This document shows positions 50,570 through 63,177 of a DNA stretch of 64,000 nt, piece by piece. The translations under genes and the position numbers were made by a program. Each line of letters begins with the position of its first letter. The stretch's first letter is position 1. A model generated the notes under the pieces. That model was given only the letters and a program-made list of their open reading frames with translations. It had not been told where the DNA came from and did not search any database. The DNA is from Rotaria socialis (Eukaryota > Rotifera > Eurotatoria > Philodinida > Philodinidae), in assembly GCA_905331475.1 (NCBI GenBank), contig CAJNYU010003184.1, positions 1-64,000 on the forward strand, given 5' to 3'.

Positions 50570-53483
50570 TTAAATATATTCTGTTGTATAATATTTGTTA
50601 GCATCTTTTTTTAATATCATATGTAATGGATTAAATTGTGTTGCTGCTTTACGTGGTATTGTTTGAATATTATTTCTTTCGTGTGAAAGTAATGGTTGTC
50701 TAGCATTCGATGTTCGACGTGATTGTGATGCACTACTGGTTATTGATCCCCCATCAATGCCTCCTTCGCTTTCACTTATCGTTGCGTCAATTAAATGTGA
50801 ATAGGCACTTTTAACAGTTTCGTCTAAATGTTTTTCATTTACAAATGAATTTAATAAAACTTCTTTTTCTTCTTCTAATGTTTCCGTTGATATATCATCT
50901 GGGACAATATCATCAGATGATGTCGTATTAGTCATAATAGTAGTAGCAGTAGCCGCAGTAGTAGTATTGGTACAATGTTCGCTTAATGGATTAACAACAA
51001 CAGTTACAGGAGGAGTTAAATCTGATTTATCAGGCAAATCAGAACCATAGATTTTTGGTGGTTCAGTCGGCGAAGTTGGTTTAGTTACTGGTGGCACATC
51101 ATCACTTAAATCAGCACCATAAATACCACTATCAGCGACTGTTAATGGCGGTTTAAGTGCAGATGGTGCTGATGACGGCGCAACAGTATTTGCACTTGTT
51201 GCATTTGTATCTTTACCAGTTGCTCCTGTGTGAGTTGCTGTTGTTGTTGCTCCAGCAGTAGATTTAAAACGAGAACTATTCACATCAGCTATGTGTACTG
51301 TTCTTTCTGGTACTAATTTACGTTTTGCTGCTGCTGTTTGTGTATTGACTGGTTGTTCAAGAAGTGGAGCCTTATCGATGGGTTTTGCATTTGATTTCAA
51401 TCCTGTATTATTTGAACTTGCTGGACCGGCTGAATTCTTTTTTCCTGCAGCGTTTGCTGGTGGCGATGTAGTAGATTTCGATACTGTTGCTGTTCCTTTT
51501 GAGAGGCGACGTCTAAACAAATAGAAATATATGATAATGAAATATTTCTTGTTTTCAATTTAATCAATAAATTACTTTTTCATGAAAAGGAATATACCTA
51601 TGCCAGCAAGTATAGCAAGTACAAGAACGACTACACCAGCAATAATACCGATGAGAATTTCTTTACAACAAAAAAATCATAAAGTTTTCATTAACAAAAC
51701 AAAGATATGTTTTATTCTTTACCTTTTTTAAATGTTCGTTTTGGTACTGTTCCATTAATATTTTCATTATATTTATTTTGAACTGTTGGCATAGCTATTG
51801 TAGTTGATTGAATAGTAGTTGATGTCATAGAAGAATGTGTTTGTGATTCGGATATTGAATCATATGCAATGCCATCTGAATCATATTCCGAACGTACTAT
51901 TGATGGAACAACTAAACAATTACAAAAACAAAAGAAGACTTAAAGAAAGAAATTTTTATTACTGAAATAAAAGCTTAGATTATCGTTGGTGTCACCCAAA
52001 AAAATAATCCTCTTTTCTTTTTTTAATGATAATCGATTTTAATGATCCTTAACTAAATACCTTTATATCGTATTTTAAAGTATCTTGGCTTTTTTGATAC
52101 AGCTGTATGTAATGCTATATATAGTGAATTGGACGCAATAAGATAACGTGCACTAGGTAACGGATTGTTTGTTGAGTGTTCAGCACCACACCATGTATAA
52201 TATGATTTCCAAATATTTTTTGCATTTTTATTTGATGTTCTCTTCTCAGCGACGGAATTATTTGTTTGTGAATTTATATATCCGAAAATTTCTAAATATT
52301 CAGATCTGCATTTACTTGCTTCTTGTAAATGAATTTGGATGGGTGCTAATTCAATATACATTGATGGACCGGCCTCTGAAAAATCATTGAAAGAAATATA
52401 TACATTTATATATATACATATTGTGTTTAATGAAACAAAAGAAACTAATCATACCAATATTAATAGAACATGTTACATTATCAGCCATGGGATGTGGATA
52501 GGCTGGCGAAACAATAAATCCATAGAGTGTGTTTCGGATAGGATCTGTATCCGCACACATTGTATAAACTAATAAGATAATCGACAAAAATAAAATTTCT
52601 TTTATTATTCTTTTTTGCGAGAATTACTTTGTGTACAAGTAAACTTGACTAGAAAATATGTTGGCGGATAACGTTTGTCTCCACATTTGATATAATTTCG
52701 ACTAGATACTTCAATTGAACATGTTCGATTTCCTTCGCATGACGATCCATCAATATGTTCTTGACAATGAATAAGATAATCTGAGTGAAAATCAGGTTCA
52801 CATGATTGTGTACGACGGTAAATTTTACGTATTGTTACATCTGTTAATAGTGCAGTATCATCTGGACAGGATGCTTGACGATGACCTTCTTCGGTTGCAC
52901 ACCAAAAATGTTCATACGTTTTGGAAGAAACTTAGAACAAAGACAATAACAAAATAATTATTTTGTACAATTCTCAAGTGTTAATGAATAATTGTGCAAT
53001 AATAGGGATAGAAAAAAAAGGCGTATCTTTGGGGAGCAAAACTGATATTATCTCATAATAAAAAATAAATTATTTGATAGACAAAAGGTTTTGTTCTATG
53101 ACCTTCACGCCATAAGAATGAAAATAAAAAAATTGCAATTGATGAAGCTCTATATTGATGCAGTGTATACTTGTAAAAAGAAAGTTCAATGTCGTATAAG
53201 TGTTCGCTAAGATAGGATTTCAATCTCATCAATATTTCCTGCTTCATCTTAAATAGTTTTGATGTCACTAAAGACAACATAGTACCATGACTGTAAATTA
53301 CCACTAAACAGAATGTGCTGACGTTTGGAGAAAAATGACATGAGATTTCCCCTGATGATATGTATTCTATTGAAAGCTTTACTTTAGTAATCGTTGTTAT
53401 TTATGACATATACCTAATTGAGAATAAAAGTGCAAACTGGTGACAATTGCCAGAATACACTGAGGCCGAAGCCATACGACCAT
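50570..53483 (-). CDS. Single-pass membrane protein with SUEL-lectin and CUB domains
   Basis: Cell-surface protein, about 672 aa. Exons in transcript order: 53483-53414, 52930-52628, 52568-52455, 52375-52061, 51911-51723, 51660-51576, 51512-50570. Exon 1 is a signal peptide (CILAIVTSLHFYSQL). Exon 2 is a rhamnose-binding SUEL lectin-like domain (residues 24-125 or so): CPDDTALLTDVTIRKIYRR, paired cysteines, CEGNRTCSIEVSSRN, ending YFLVKFTCTQ. Exons 3-4 form a CUB-like domain (GFIVSPAYPHPMADNVTC, then IQIHLQEASKCRSEYLEIFGY). A Ser/Thr-rich stalk follows, then a membrane span (EILIGIIAGVVVLVLAILAG, from residue 331) ended by KKRR. The cytoplasmic tail of about 310 residues is Ser/Thr/Pro-rich and disordered. 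Five introns are phase 1 and the last phase 2. It is distantly like EVA-1-type receptors, but those have two lectin domains and no CUB. The first exon is the least certain part. Confidence 0.82.
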
Positions 53484-54627
53484 CCTACATCGGATGTATA
53501 TCTGTTGTAATCTTAGTTGTTTTAAATTACAAATGCAATTATGACCATGATGAATATTAATGAGAAATCACTTTTGTACAATTTGCATCTGAAATAAAAC
53601 TATAATATAGAAAATAGAATAGACAAATTATTATGATGACGACCGCTGGCTTTTCTCATAACAGACTAGGTGACACCTAAGCTATTACATTTGAGAATAT
53701 GTTATAGAAACGACTATTATTTTTTCTCTGGAGTATTATATAGATATATAAATAGATGTGTATGTGAGAAAAATTTTCACAATATCTCTAGAAAGAATCA
53801 TGCTCATTTCTGCTACTTCTACATATGTATATATTGACGAATAATAATAATAAAAAATAGAAATAGCTTTCTTTATTGAAAATATAGATTTATCTAATAG
53901 AATCAAGAGAACGTACATATTTCTCCTATCAACACATACGATCATCGTTAGATTTTCTATGCAATATGATTCTACTATATAGACATGTATAGTTAGATGA
54001 TTTGGAACTACGTGTGCATCACTATTATTTGTCCTTGTGGCAAAATCATTTACAGATCTCTCATATTCTTTTCCTTCCGCGCGTATTCTCAATTTCTGCT
54101 CGTTTATTATGACAACACACTGATAGATCGATATTACTGTTGCTTGCTATTCTTAATGCTGCACATATCTATATGGTCGTCTAATCTTATTCTAACCCCT
54201 TCTGAAAGCAATCATGATAATGAGTCGACGAGTTATTTTGCTTATAGAGTAAGGCTTCGCCTTTGTACGGTACATTCATTTCTATTCTATAGTGATGGGT
54301 ATTACTATTCTAATGCAGCGAATTCTATATATTATCAGCCGTCATTTTCTTGTCTATCAAAAAAAAACGAGCAATATGAAAGATGATCACATGGAGCAAG
54401 CATCTCATTTTGTCTTTTTTAGTATCTCGGGTTAATCTACGAAACAAATAAACAAAACATAGACATATACATCGACATTCATTGCCTGCTTGCCTACGCA
54501 GATGAGAAAATCTTCTTTTTTATTTTTCATAAGTACGTTAAGCGATTTTATCCTATTGTGCACGCACGAGTACTAATAATAATCGACCAATGATTCTGTG
54601 AAATGTTGACCACGATTATGATGATGT

Positions 54628-54691
54628 TGATAATAATATTAATAAAAATAATACTGATTATAATAATAATAATGATAATAATAATAGTATA
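54628..54691 (+). repeat. Imperfect (AAT)n microsatellite
   Basis: About 20 units of an AAT/TAA trinucleotide with scattered interruptions. Confidence 0.8.
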
Positions 54692-55225
54692 GCACTACTG
54701 GTGCTGTCTGCCGGTTTCTGTCACTTTACATTATAAATTCAAATTTTAATAAGATTGATGAGATGATTTTTACATTGTGTAGACCATGAATGCAGATGTA
54801 TGTCAAGAAAGGAAACGTGTGTTTACATATTTATTTTGTATGTGTGCAAATATATGACTTTATGTATATGTGAATAATAAATTCTAGTTTTTTCTCGGTG
54901 CTCCTTATATACGAAGATGAAAAACAAAATCTGTGACGGCAATCAATGACATATAATTTCCAGGTGTAGTGTAGCATAATATCATGAAGGGTAACTGGCC
55001 TATGATAAGATTGTTATTCTTTCTTGACATTATTTCTGTTTTACATAATTATTCTTATCTATGAATATTTTTCTGTTTTTTTTTCAATATAAGAAGAAAG
55101 AAGTTGATAGTATAAACAGATACATACAAATATTTTTACACTTGTCTTTTCTTGTTCACAAATAAGTGACGGTTACACAGTGTAGCGGTTGAAACTAATG
55201 TTGGTAGTGTTAGCGATGAGGGAGC

Positions 55226-55305
55226 CGATAGAACCGGGAGAGAGAGAGGGAGAGAGAGAGAGAGAAGGAGACGGAGACGGAGAAAGAAGGAGTTGCGGAA
55301 GAAAA
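55226..55305 (+). repeat. GA-rich microsatellite
   Basis: Purine-only tract of GAGAGA with GGAGAC units. It gives rise to an Arg/Glu-rich open frame of 132 codons that should not be taken as a gene. Confidence 0.8.
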
Positions 55306-57187
55306 GATCTATTCGAGTCGTGCATGCGCGGTTACTGCAAGAGGATAGTTAAAAAAACCATCAGAAAAAGAAAAGTAAGGGAAGAGAAAGAATTTATTCT
55401 TGCCTCTGTTTTTCACGCCCGGAAGGACGACGAGAGCTATACTAGCAAAACAGAAACTAGAATGGAAAATCAATGTGTCGATCCTAGAAAGCAAGAAGAA
55501 AAACTAAAGAAAAGGAATTGTTCTCAACATCATTCAAATATCTTTATAAACAAAGAGACATTCATCATTATGTGTATATATATATAACTATCTAAATATA
55601 TATATATTTATACGTGTGTGTGCATGAATGCACGCATATATTGATATTTATATTTAGAAATATATTTCCGTAGATAATGAAGCATCAAAATGAAAAAATA
55701 ACTATTTCCTAAGCTATTCTTAAAAAAATATGATATCAAGAAGAAAATTTTAAAGTAGAAAAATCTCAGTCATGCAAGTTCATTATGTATGGTTGATGAG
55801 ATGTCTATTTATAAAAAAAGGAGATTTAGCTCGACTAAGACAACTTAGTTGAAAAAAAAGAAAAAGAAAAGAAGCAAATGCATATACTAAGTCCAATTAG
55901 AGCCGACTGATACTGGCATCCGTTCTAACCTTGTTCTTGTCAGAACACCGGAGAAAAAAAAACGGAAGGATGGCACTATATGAAAAGCCGAGAAGGAGCC
56001 AGATAGTTAAAGAGAGAGAGAGAGAGAAATGCGCAACGACATGAAAAAATTCATGAAAGCAGAAAAAATTGAACGTATCTATATGAAGTCAATGAATGCC
56101 TCAGGCACAAGTACTCTTTTAATATTTATATGTTTATGATCAATAATTTGTAAAAACAACAGCATAAAGAAGTCCCATATATTTTTGTGTTGTTATGCAC
56201 AAAATAGTAAAAGTGATAACAGGATAACCGACTTTGTGACCAAGTTGCTGCCGATTGTCACAATAAAATTTTTTTTTCCTCTTCGACGACCATGTTATTT
56301 TGTCTTAACGAAATCTCCTGAGAACTGAATGTTCGTTCATTCATCGATGCATGCGACCTCGATATGGTAAGAAAAGAAGACCATTATAATGGTAGGGATC
56401 TTCAGCTTTTTGTTTGGTTATTTTCCTACCATATCAATAATAGTTGACAACTAAAAGTATGCACAAGTATGGTTCGTTCATCTATCAACTATTTTTAAAT
56501 AAAAGAAAAGAGCAAATAGCCTTGATTCGTCAACCGATTCCTTCTTTCAGTAGTTAGTTCATCGAACAAAGCATCGATAACCCGGATCGTGCTATAGTGG
56601 CGACGACAATGAGAATCGATCAAAATTATTTTGTCGTATTCTACGCTGCTGTTATATTTCCTTCAATGTCTGCTTTCTTTTGTCAATGAATGCACATAAC
56701 AAAAATAAGGGGAAAAGAGAAACAGGCTAAACAAGTTGCATAAAATGACCTTATATGCTGTACGACGTACTATGTTAATAATTGTCTTAATACTACTATT
56801 ACATATATTAGCCAATCTATAAGCTCAAGAGGACATCTCTATCTACTGAAAGAACATTCATCGCTGCCGCTGGCTAGTTATTTGTTTAATTATATTGAAC
56901 TGTGTACCCTTTAACAAAGAGTCTCGCTATCGTTCTCTCTCGCTCTCGCTCTCTCTCTCGTGTCCTTCTACTGGTTCATTCTTGTTAACAGGCTAATTGA
57001 GAGGCGGGCAACATACAGTGGGCTGCAATTCGAGAGGTTTATTTTGCCTTTTTTACTAAAGACGAATGAGAAAGAAAGAACAGGCGCGAAGCGACTGATG
57101 ATAGCAAAAGGAAAGGGCACGTCAAATAATCGATTTTGGCTTTAGTTTTCTCATACGAACATCTGAATCTGCACAGGCCTCCTACTA

Positions 57188-57265
57188 GTAGTAGCAAAAG
57201 AAGAAAAAAGAAGAAAAAAAGGAAAAGAAGAAGAAGCACAAGCACAAGCAAAAGAAGAAAAAGAG
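57188..57265 (+). repeat. Purine-rich GAA/GCACAA tract
   Basis: About 78 bp nearly free of thymine, built from AAGAAG and AAGCAC units. Confidence 0.7.
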
Positions 57266-57882
57266 GATACGTAGAACTCTGATTCCTCTCGTGACAAATT
57301 AGTGAGTGCAGTGTTGTGCAATGCATACTAAAAGATTATTGATGTGTGCAGTTGTTTGTTGATGGAAAGACACACGCATGCTTATATATGGTTGTCTTCA
57401 TTCTCGGGTGTATTGTTCTTGTTCAACTTATAATTTTAGACAAATCGAAAGTCTATAAATACATACACGAACAAGTACACGCAGGTTTTTTGATTTCCCA
57501 AATGGCATCAAGGAAGTATAGTGACATGTAAGAACAAAGTATCTTTCTATTAGACAAAACCAATTATCTCCTCGATTCCATGATCGGTTCGTTTTATCGC
57601 CGATTTATATTTATTATCTTGTCTCTTTTTTCTTTTCTTTTTTTTGTCTGAATAAGTCAATTATAATAAACAATAGTATATTAGAAACACTATAAAGATA
57701 TATACAGAAGAGAACGCTAACTAGCAAATTGAATAAAACAAAAACTGCACGAATAAACATCGAGGTATAATATATTTTTTTATAGATATAGGTATATATG
57801 TTAGAAAAAAACATCGAACAACAAACAAACTAATTAAAAAGGACGAACATAATATTTTATTTTGTTCGTTGTTTAAATGAAA

Positions 57883-58590
<708 letters not shown>

Positions 58591-58842
58591 GATGTGATAG
58601 TAAGTTAGCGACTATAGAAAAATGAAAAACTTTTATCAGCTGCTGCTGCTCTATTGACACATGAATTTCATATGGATATCTGTGTGGTCCAATCGAATTG
58701 TTTTGTATGAATGGTAGAAATAAATGTCATGCAGCGCTCTCGTACAATGAAGAGAGGGTAAGAAGAAATGATTCTTAAATGGAGAATGTCAAGGATATTT
58801 TTTTTTTCAGTTAGTATTTTATTGATAGATATCATTTAAAAA

Positions 58843-59394
58843 ATGTCACTATTTTCAACACTTTTACCTATTGTTCGATCGGTTTTCTCACGATGGACAG
58901 CATTACAAATTGCTGTGAGCCATTCAATGGGTGGTCACGACAGTGAAGCAAAATATGAAGCCTTCATTGAAGCGTTTGGTCAATATCTTGTACGAAATGT
59001 TCGATCATCATCTATATCCAGTTTGGAACAAGAGATTCAAGAATATCTTGATGAAATACTCGACGAAGAATTTAATACGATTTTAGACGATGGTTCAAGT
59101 GGTGAATTATCGAAATTATTTATTCGTTATATTCAACTTATTCAAGAAGGTAAATTAGCTGTTATTCAACAAGAATTACAGGCACAACAACCAGCTGCCG
59201 CAGCAGTGGGAATGTCTGTTCGAAATGGAAATGAACATGATTCATCATCATCATCATCCGAAAATGATGATCATGATAATGAAATAAGAGAAGAACACGA
59301 AGAAGAATCCATAAATGAGCCAAAATCAGACGCAATGGATGTCGATGAAGATGGTTGGGTAACTGTTCGTCGACGTACAGGAGGGAAAAAATAA
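58843..59394 (+). CDS. TSR2: Pre-rRNA-processing protein TSR2 homolog
   Basis: Chaperone (escortin) that delivers Rps26 to pre-40S ribosomes. Single exon, 183 aa, start MSLFSTLLPI. The folded part is residues 1-110: FSRWTALQIAVSHSMGG, then EYLDEILDEEFNTILDDGS, the family's most conserved block, then LFIRYIQLIQEGK. It ends in a Ser run, a strongly acidic tail and DGWVTVRRRTGGKK; the acidic tail followed by DGW is typical of TSR2. It has no introns, unlike most genes here. The next gene on the same strand starts 237 bp after the stop. Confidence 0.93.
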   Translation: MSLFSTLLPIVRSVFSRWTALQIAVSHSMGGHDSEAKYEAFIEAFGQYLVRNVRSSSISSLEQEIQEYLDEILDEEFNTILDDGSSGELSKLFIRYIQLIQEGKLAVIQQELQAQQPAAAAVGMSVRNGNEHDSSSSSSENDDHDNEIREEHEEESINEPKSDAMDVDEDGWVTVRRRTGGKK

Positions 59395-59631
59395 GACAAA
59401 GAAACAGAATTTAAACAAACAAGTCAAGTTTTTTGTTTCTATCTGCAATATGAAGTTTCACCCCGTGAGAAAACGTAAAGAAATGACTTCATAATCTCCA
59501 ATTTATTCTTTAATCTGTTATTTTTTAATTGAGTGAAGTTTTATATAGCTTCTATTATTTGTGTAAATCTCAGGGAGATTTCACAATTATTTTCAGTTCA
59601 CATCGATCATTAATGTTTTTATTTTTTCTAG

Positions 59632-60527
59632 ATGGGAGCTTTTCATTTTGGAAATGCACAGTATTCTCCTTGTTTTTTTGTGGGATCAATTTTGATGTTT
59701 CTAAGTACTCTATGTTGTCTAACAGCCTTTGCATCGCCCTATTGGACAAAACGTTATCTTGACACGCCAATAGATTTTCAAAATATTGGATTATGGGAAT
59801 TATGTTTGTATAAATATCGCCATTATAAAGATGATTTACAAATTCCGTATACTGGCTGCTTCTGGTTTTGGACAAATGAAATGTATCGTTTTCGTGATTG
59901 GATTATTCCAAGTAACTTTTTTTTTTATGAATTTGAAACAAATAAATCAATTTTGCTTTTGTAGCTTGGTTTAAATGGGTACAAGCATTTGCTACCTTAG
60001 CATTCATTTTTACAATAATGACGATATCAAGTTTAGCTGTTGCAGTTTTTTCAGCGTTTCGTTGGCAATGGAGATGTCAAGCGATTTGGTCTATTATGTG
60101 TTTGATTATTTGTAAATATTGATTAAGTAGTTATGTGCGTATTTTATTGCTTTTTATTTTAGTTGCTTTTGAACTTATTGCTATTAGTATCTATGGTGTC
60201 CGCAGTCAAGATCGTCTTTGGATGCCCAGACCAGAATTTAACTATTTATCATATAGTTATTGGTTTGAATTTGCTGCACTTGTTTTAGCTTTGTTTGCTT
60301 GTAAGTTTTAACTTCGTAATGAATTAAGATTCGATCAATATATATATTTATTTATTTATTAATAAATATTAGGCATAGCCTTTGCTATTGATATTCAATC
60401 TCTTCGTGCGCCATACGTTGATGATGCAGAGGATAAACAAGAAAATGATGAATTCGGACACACACCTAATGATTCTCATATACAATTAACCCATGGACGT
60501 AACCGTAGACCACAATCTGAATTATAA
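59632..60527 (+). CDS. Claudin-like four-pass membrane protein
   Basis: PMP22/claudin superfamily protein, about 239 aa. Exons: 59632-59911, 59965-60111, 60163-60300, 60373-60527, all introns phase 1. Four membrane spans: residues 13-35, about 97-125, 137-155 and 180-200. The first extracellular loop has the claudin motif GLWELC (53-58), preceded by PYWTK and followed by a Cys at 76 (YTGCFWFW). The loop after TM3 is short. The C-terminus is acidic then basic (DEFGHTPNDS, ending SEL). A role in septate-type junctions, as for invertebrate claudin-like proteins, is inference. The ATG lies right after a tctag acceptor-like site, so a non-coding 5' exon is possible. Confidence 0.87.
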
Positions 60528-63177
60528 TTTTACTGTACATATGTAAGCTTCTTTTTAATGTGACGAATACATTCCGTTTATTTTACTGCTTTCTTTTTAA
60601 TACATTCCATTGTAGACAGAGTAGTAGAGGTACTGAAACAATTATAAAACGTATCGTTTTTGCATTCAGCAAATCTTAATTTTCTCCTTAGTTTTTCATA
60701 TACGATTGTTTCTACTTATTGCTAAGTAAAGAAAAAGTGTCAGATCTATAGCTTCTAGTAAGTATGACGAACTGTAACTACATTATCAAAAATTATTCTA
60801 TTGGATTTTCCTATCTAGTTACTTGATATATCGAATAGAAAACATTTTCGCGACTAACAAAAATTATTAACTTTTCAATCTTCACGTGCTTAATTGCTCT
60901 CATCATTCCAGTTATACTACGTACACAATAAGTATTTTCTTTAGATCAAATATTGATTGGGTTTAAATCATAGTTACCATCGTCATAGATGACAAATGCG
61001 ATAAATCACCGAATTCTGTACCTATTTTTTTACGACAACTCGAAAAAATTTCGTATCAGCTAAAAGACATTTTCTTACGAGGATCTAAAATCATTATTTG
61101 ATAAAATCTAGAGAATTTTTATAAATTTAAGCAATAATTTGCAAACATAAAATAGTGTATAATAATATAGGAGCAATTTCTCATCCGTAGTAAAAGCGAT
61201 AGACTCGAAACATAACGTCTCTTTAGTACTACATGTTACAGTGTTTAGCCAAGATTAGAAAAAGTCTGTTGAATGCAAAACCGACCAATTTAAAAATTGT
61301 TTTGAAAACTTCTGGAAAACTCTTTTTTATGTTTCTTTTTTTTTATTGTATATTTCACTTTTATGCCAGGTTCTCAATATGTGCTATCTCAATTCTTTTG
61401 TTTTATTGTTTCTATGAAGATTTCGTCCTAAAGTTTCAATTGATTCACATAGCTGTTTAGCTGTTTTTTTAAATATTGTATTACACGTTTATTTCTATTC
61501 TTATTTACACTGGTCGAATGATGGCTTCGCATCAAATTCAATGTAAAAAAACTATTATAATAAAAAACAAAGAATACAAAAACGGAATAAGTATGTCCGA
61601 GAATTATCCCATTTTTTTAATGAAATTCTTCATCATAATGATGAAAATCTTCAAAGTGATTTCATTCACAAATGAGTTCAAGTAACTGGGGTATGCATTA
61701 AAAAATTAGATATTTTATCTTGAAAAATAAAAGAATCCATTGGAGAGAAGAGAATTACATTATGGAAGAGCACTCCTTTTTTTTTATCTAAGTCTAACTG
61801 AATTTTTGTTCTGAATAAAATCTTATTGAACTTTCAGTTAAAGAACAGAATTGAGAGCGAGAGAATTACATTGGCTAATCAAAGAAGTCGACTGAACACA
61901 TATCAACTGCTGTTGTAAATTCTTTTATGATTCAGATTTCGCAATTACCAAAACATTCTTTCTTTACATCACTCTCTCATTGTTAATTCTAAATAAGAAT
62001 ATTAATCGATGTATCCATATTTTATTTAGGGTTAAAATCTTGCCATCATAAACCTCGCTGCCATGTGTAAATACGTTGTTCTAATAGAAACTGAAATCGT
62101 AGCGAGTGCTCGTTCGATTGGAACCCACTTATTAATGTTCTGGATAATCACCAGTCTTTGCATTCAACAGTTAGATTTAGCTTTTTTTATTGGAGTTTAT
62201 TTTTAGTTCACTTCTATCTATGCATGATATCTATCACAAGAGCAATGCTTCAGGGCAATGCAACGTTTAATGGATGTTTCCAAGGATGAAAATATGAGAG
62301 ACATGTGTTGAATGCTGTTGATTTGCCGACAGGCGATAGACTTATTTTTCAGTCAAAACAGATGCAAACTTCCGGATATTCAATATTATTTGAAATATTT
62401 ATATGAGAAATGTTTTACTGTATTAGTCTTCAATTGATTTATATGAGTGGAAGAACCTGTGGTGAAAAATAATACTTAGAGTTTCTACTAATTTACAAAA
62501 AGAAGAGCTCCAATCGGAAAAAAACACGTACACAGTAAAATAACTGACGTTTTTTGATATATTTGTTTGATTTGAAGAAGAAAATAGATAAGAAATATGT
62601 CGATTGACTTTAATATTGATAAAAATATTTTCCGCATCTCATACAGAGGATACTTGGAGAATATTAGATCTCTAAAAACTCTTACTGTATAAATATTGAT
62701 ATTTAAATACTTTCATAACTTCAAAATTTTCTTATGAACTAGCCCATTAAGAATTCCTATGAACTGATTTTCCTTATCCATTTGATGAACTCTTCAATAA
62801 CATTTTGAACTAAGATAATACGAATTAATATTGATCTATATAATATATATTTGGTTGTTGGCAAATTGAAGCTGTTTCAATATAAAATTATGGCATGTGA
62901 AACCCTCCAGTGTTTCTATTAATAGATTTTCTAAAAGTAGATATTATCTTGTAATATCTTCATTTCATTCTTTTAGTTCGGGTACTACTAGCCCATGACA
63001 GACAAAACATGTTTTATTAAATGCATAAAATGATCGTTTGAATTTAATAAAAATATAACATGAAAAAGACTATAGTGTACTAAACAATTTGTTCTAGCAA
63101 ACAGAAAACAGAAAGAAAAAAAGTCTTGAACCAAATTTCAGTGCTAAATTTGATTGTTGTAACTCTAAAAGGCCATC
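60528..63177. other. Intergenic, no gene seen
   Basis: 2.65 kb of AT-rich DNA between the claudin-like gene and the partial gene at the right edge. Frames at 61233-61460 and 61476-61685 are AT-rich with no motif and are not called. Confidence 0.6.

Larger units (their letters stand above)
53484..57882. other. Long low-complexity intergenic spacer
   Basis: 4.4 kb between two minus-strand genes. It contains ATA/TAA trinucleotide repeats (54628-54691), a GA-rich tract (55226-55305), TA/TG runs (55570-55622), another GA run (56010-56028), a TCTCGC tract (56930-56962) and a purine-rich GAA tract (57188-57265). Open frames of 60-130 codons come from these repeats; I find no gene. Confidence 0.65.

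Noticed and set aside
53053-53304. 83-codon minus-strand frame with a hydrophobic stretch, considered as the signal-peptide exon of the SUEL/CUB gene
   Set aside because: The hydrophobic part is far from its Met, and the exon at 53483-53414 gives a proper signal peptide with matching phase.
55189-55587. 132-codon Arg/Glu-rich open frame
   Set aside because: It begins in a GA microsatellite; composition is repeat driven and no domain is seen.
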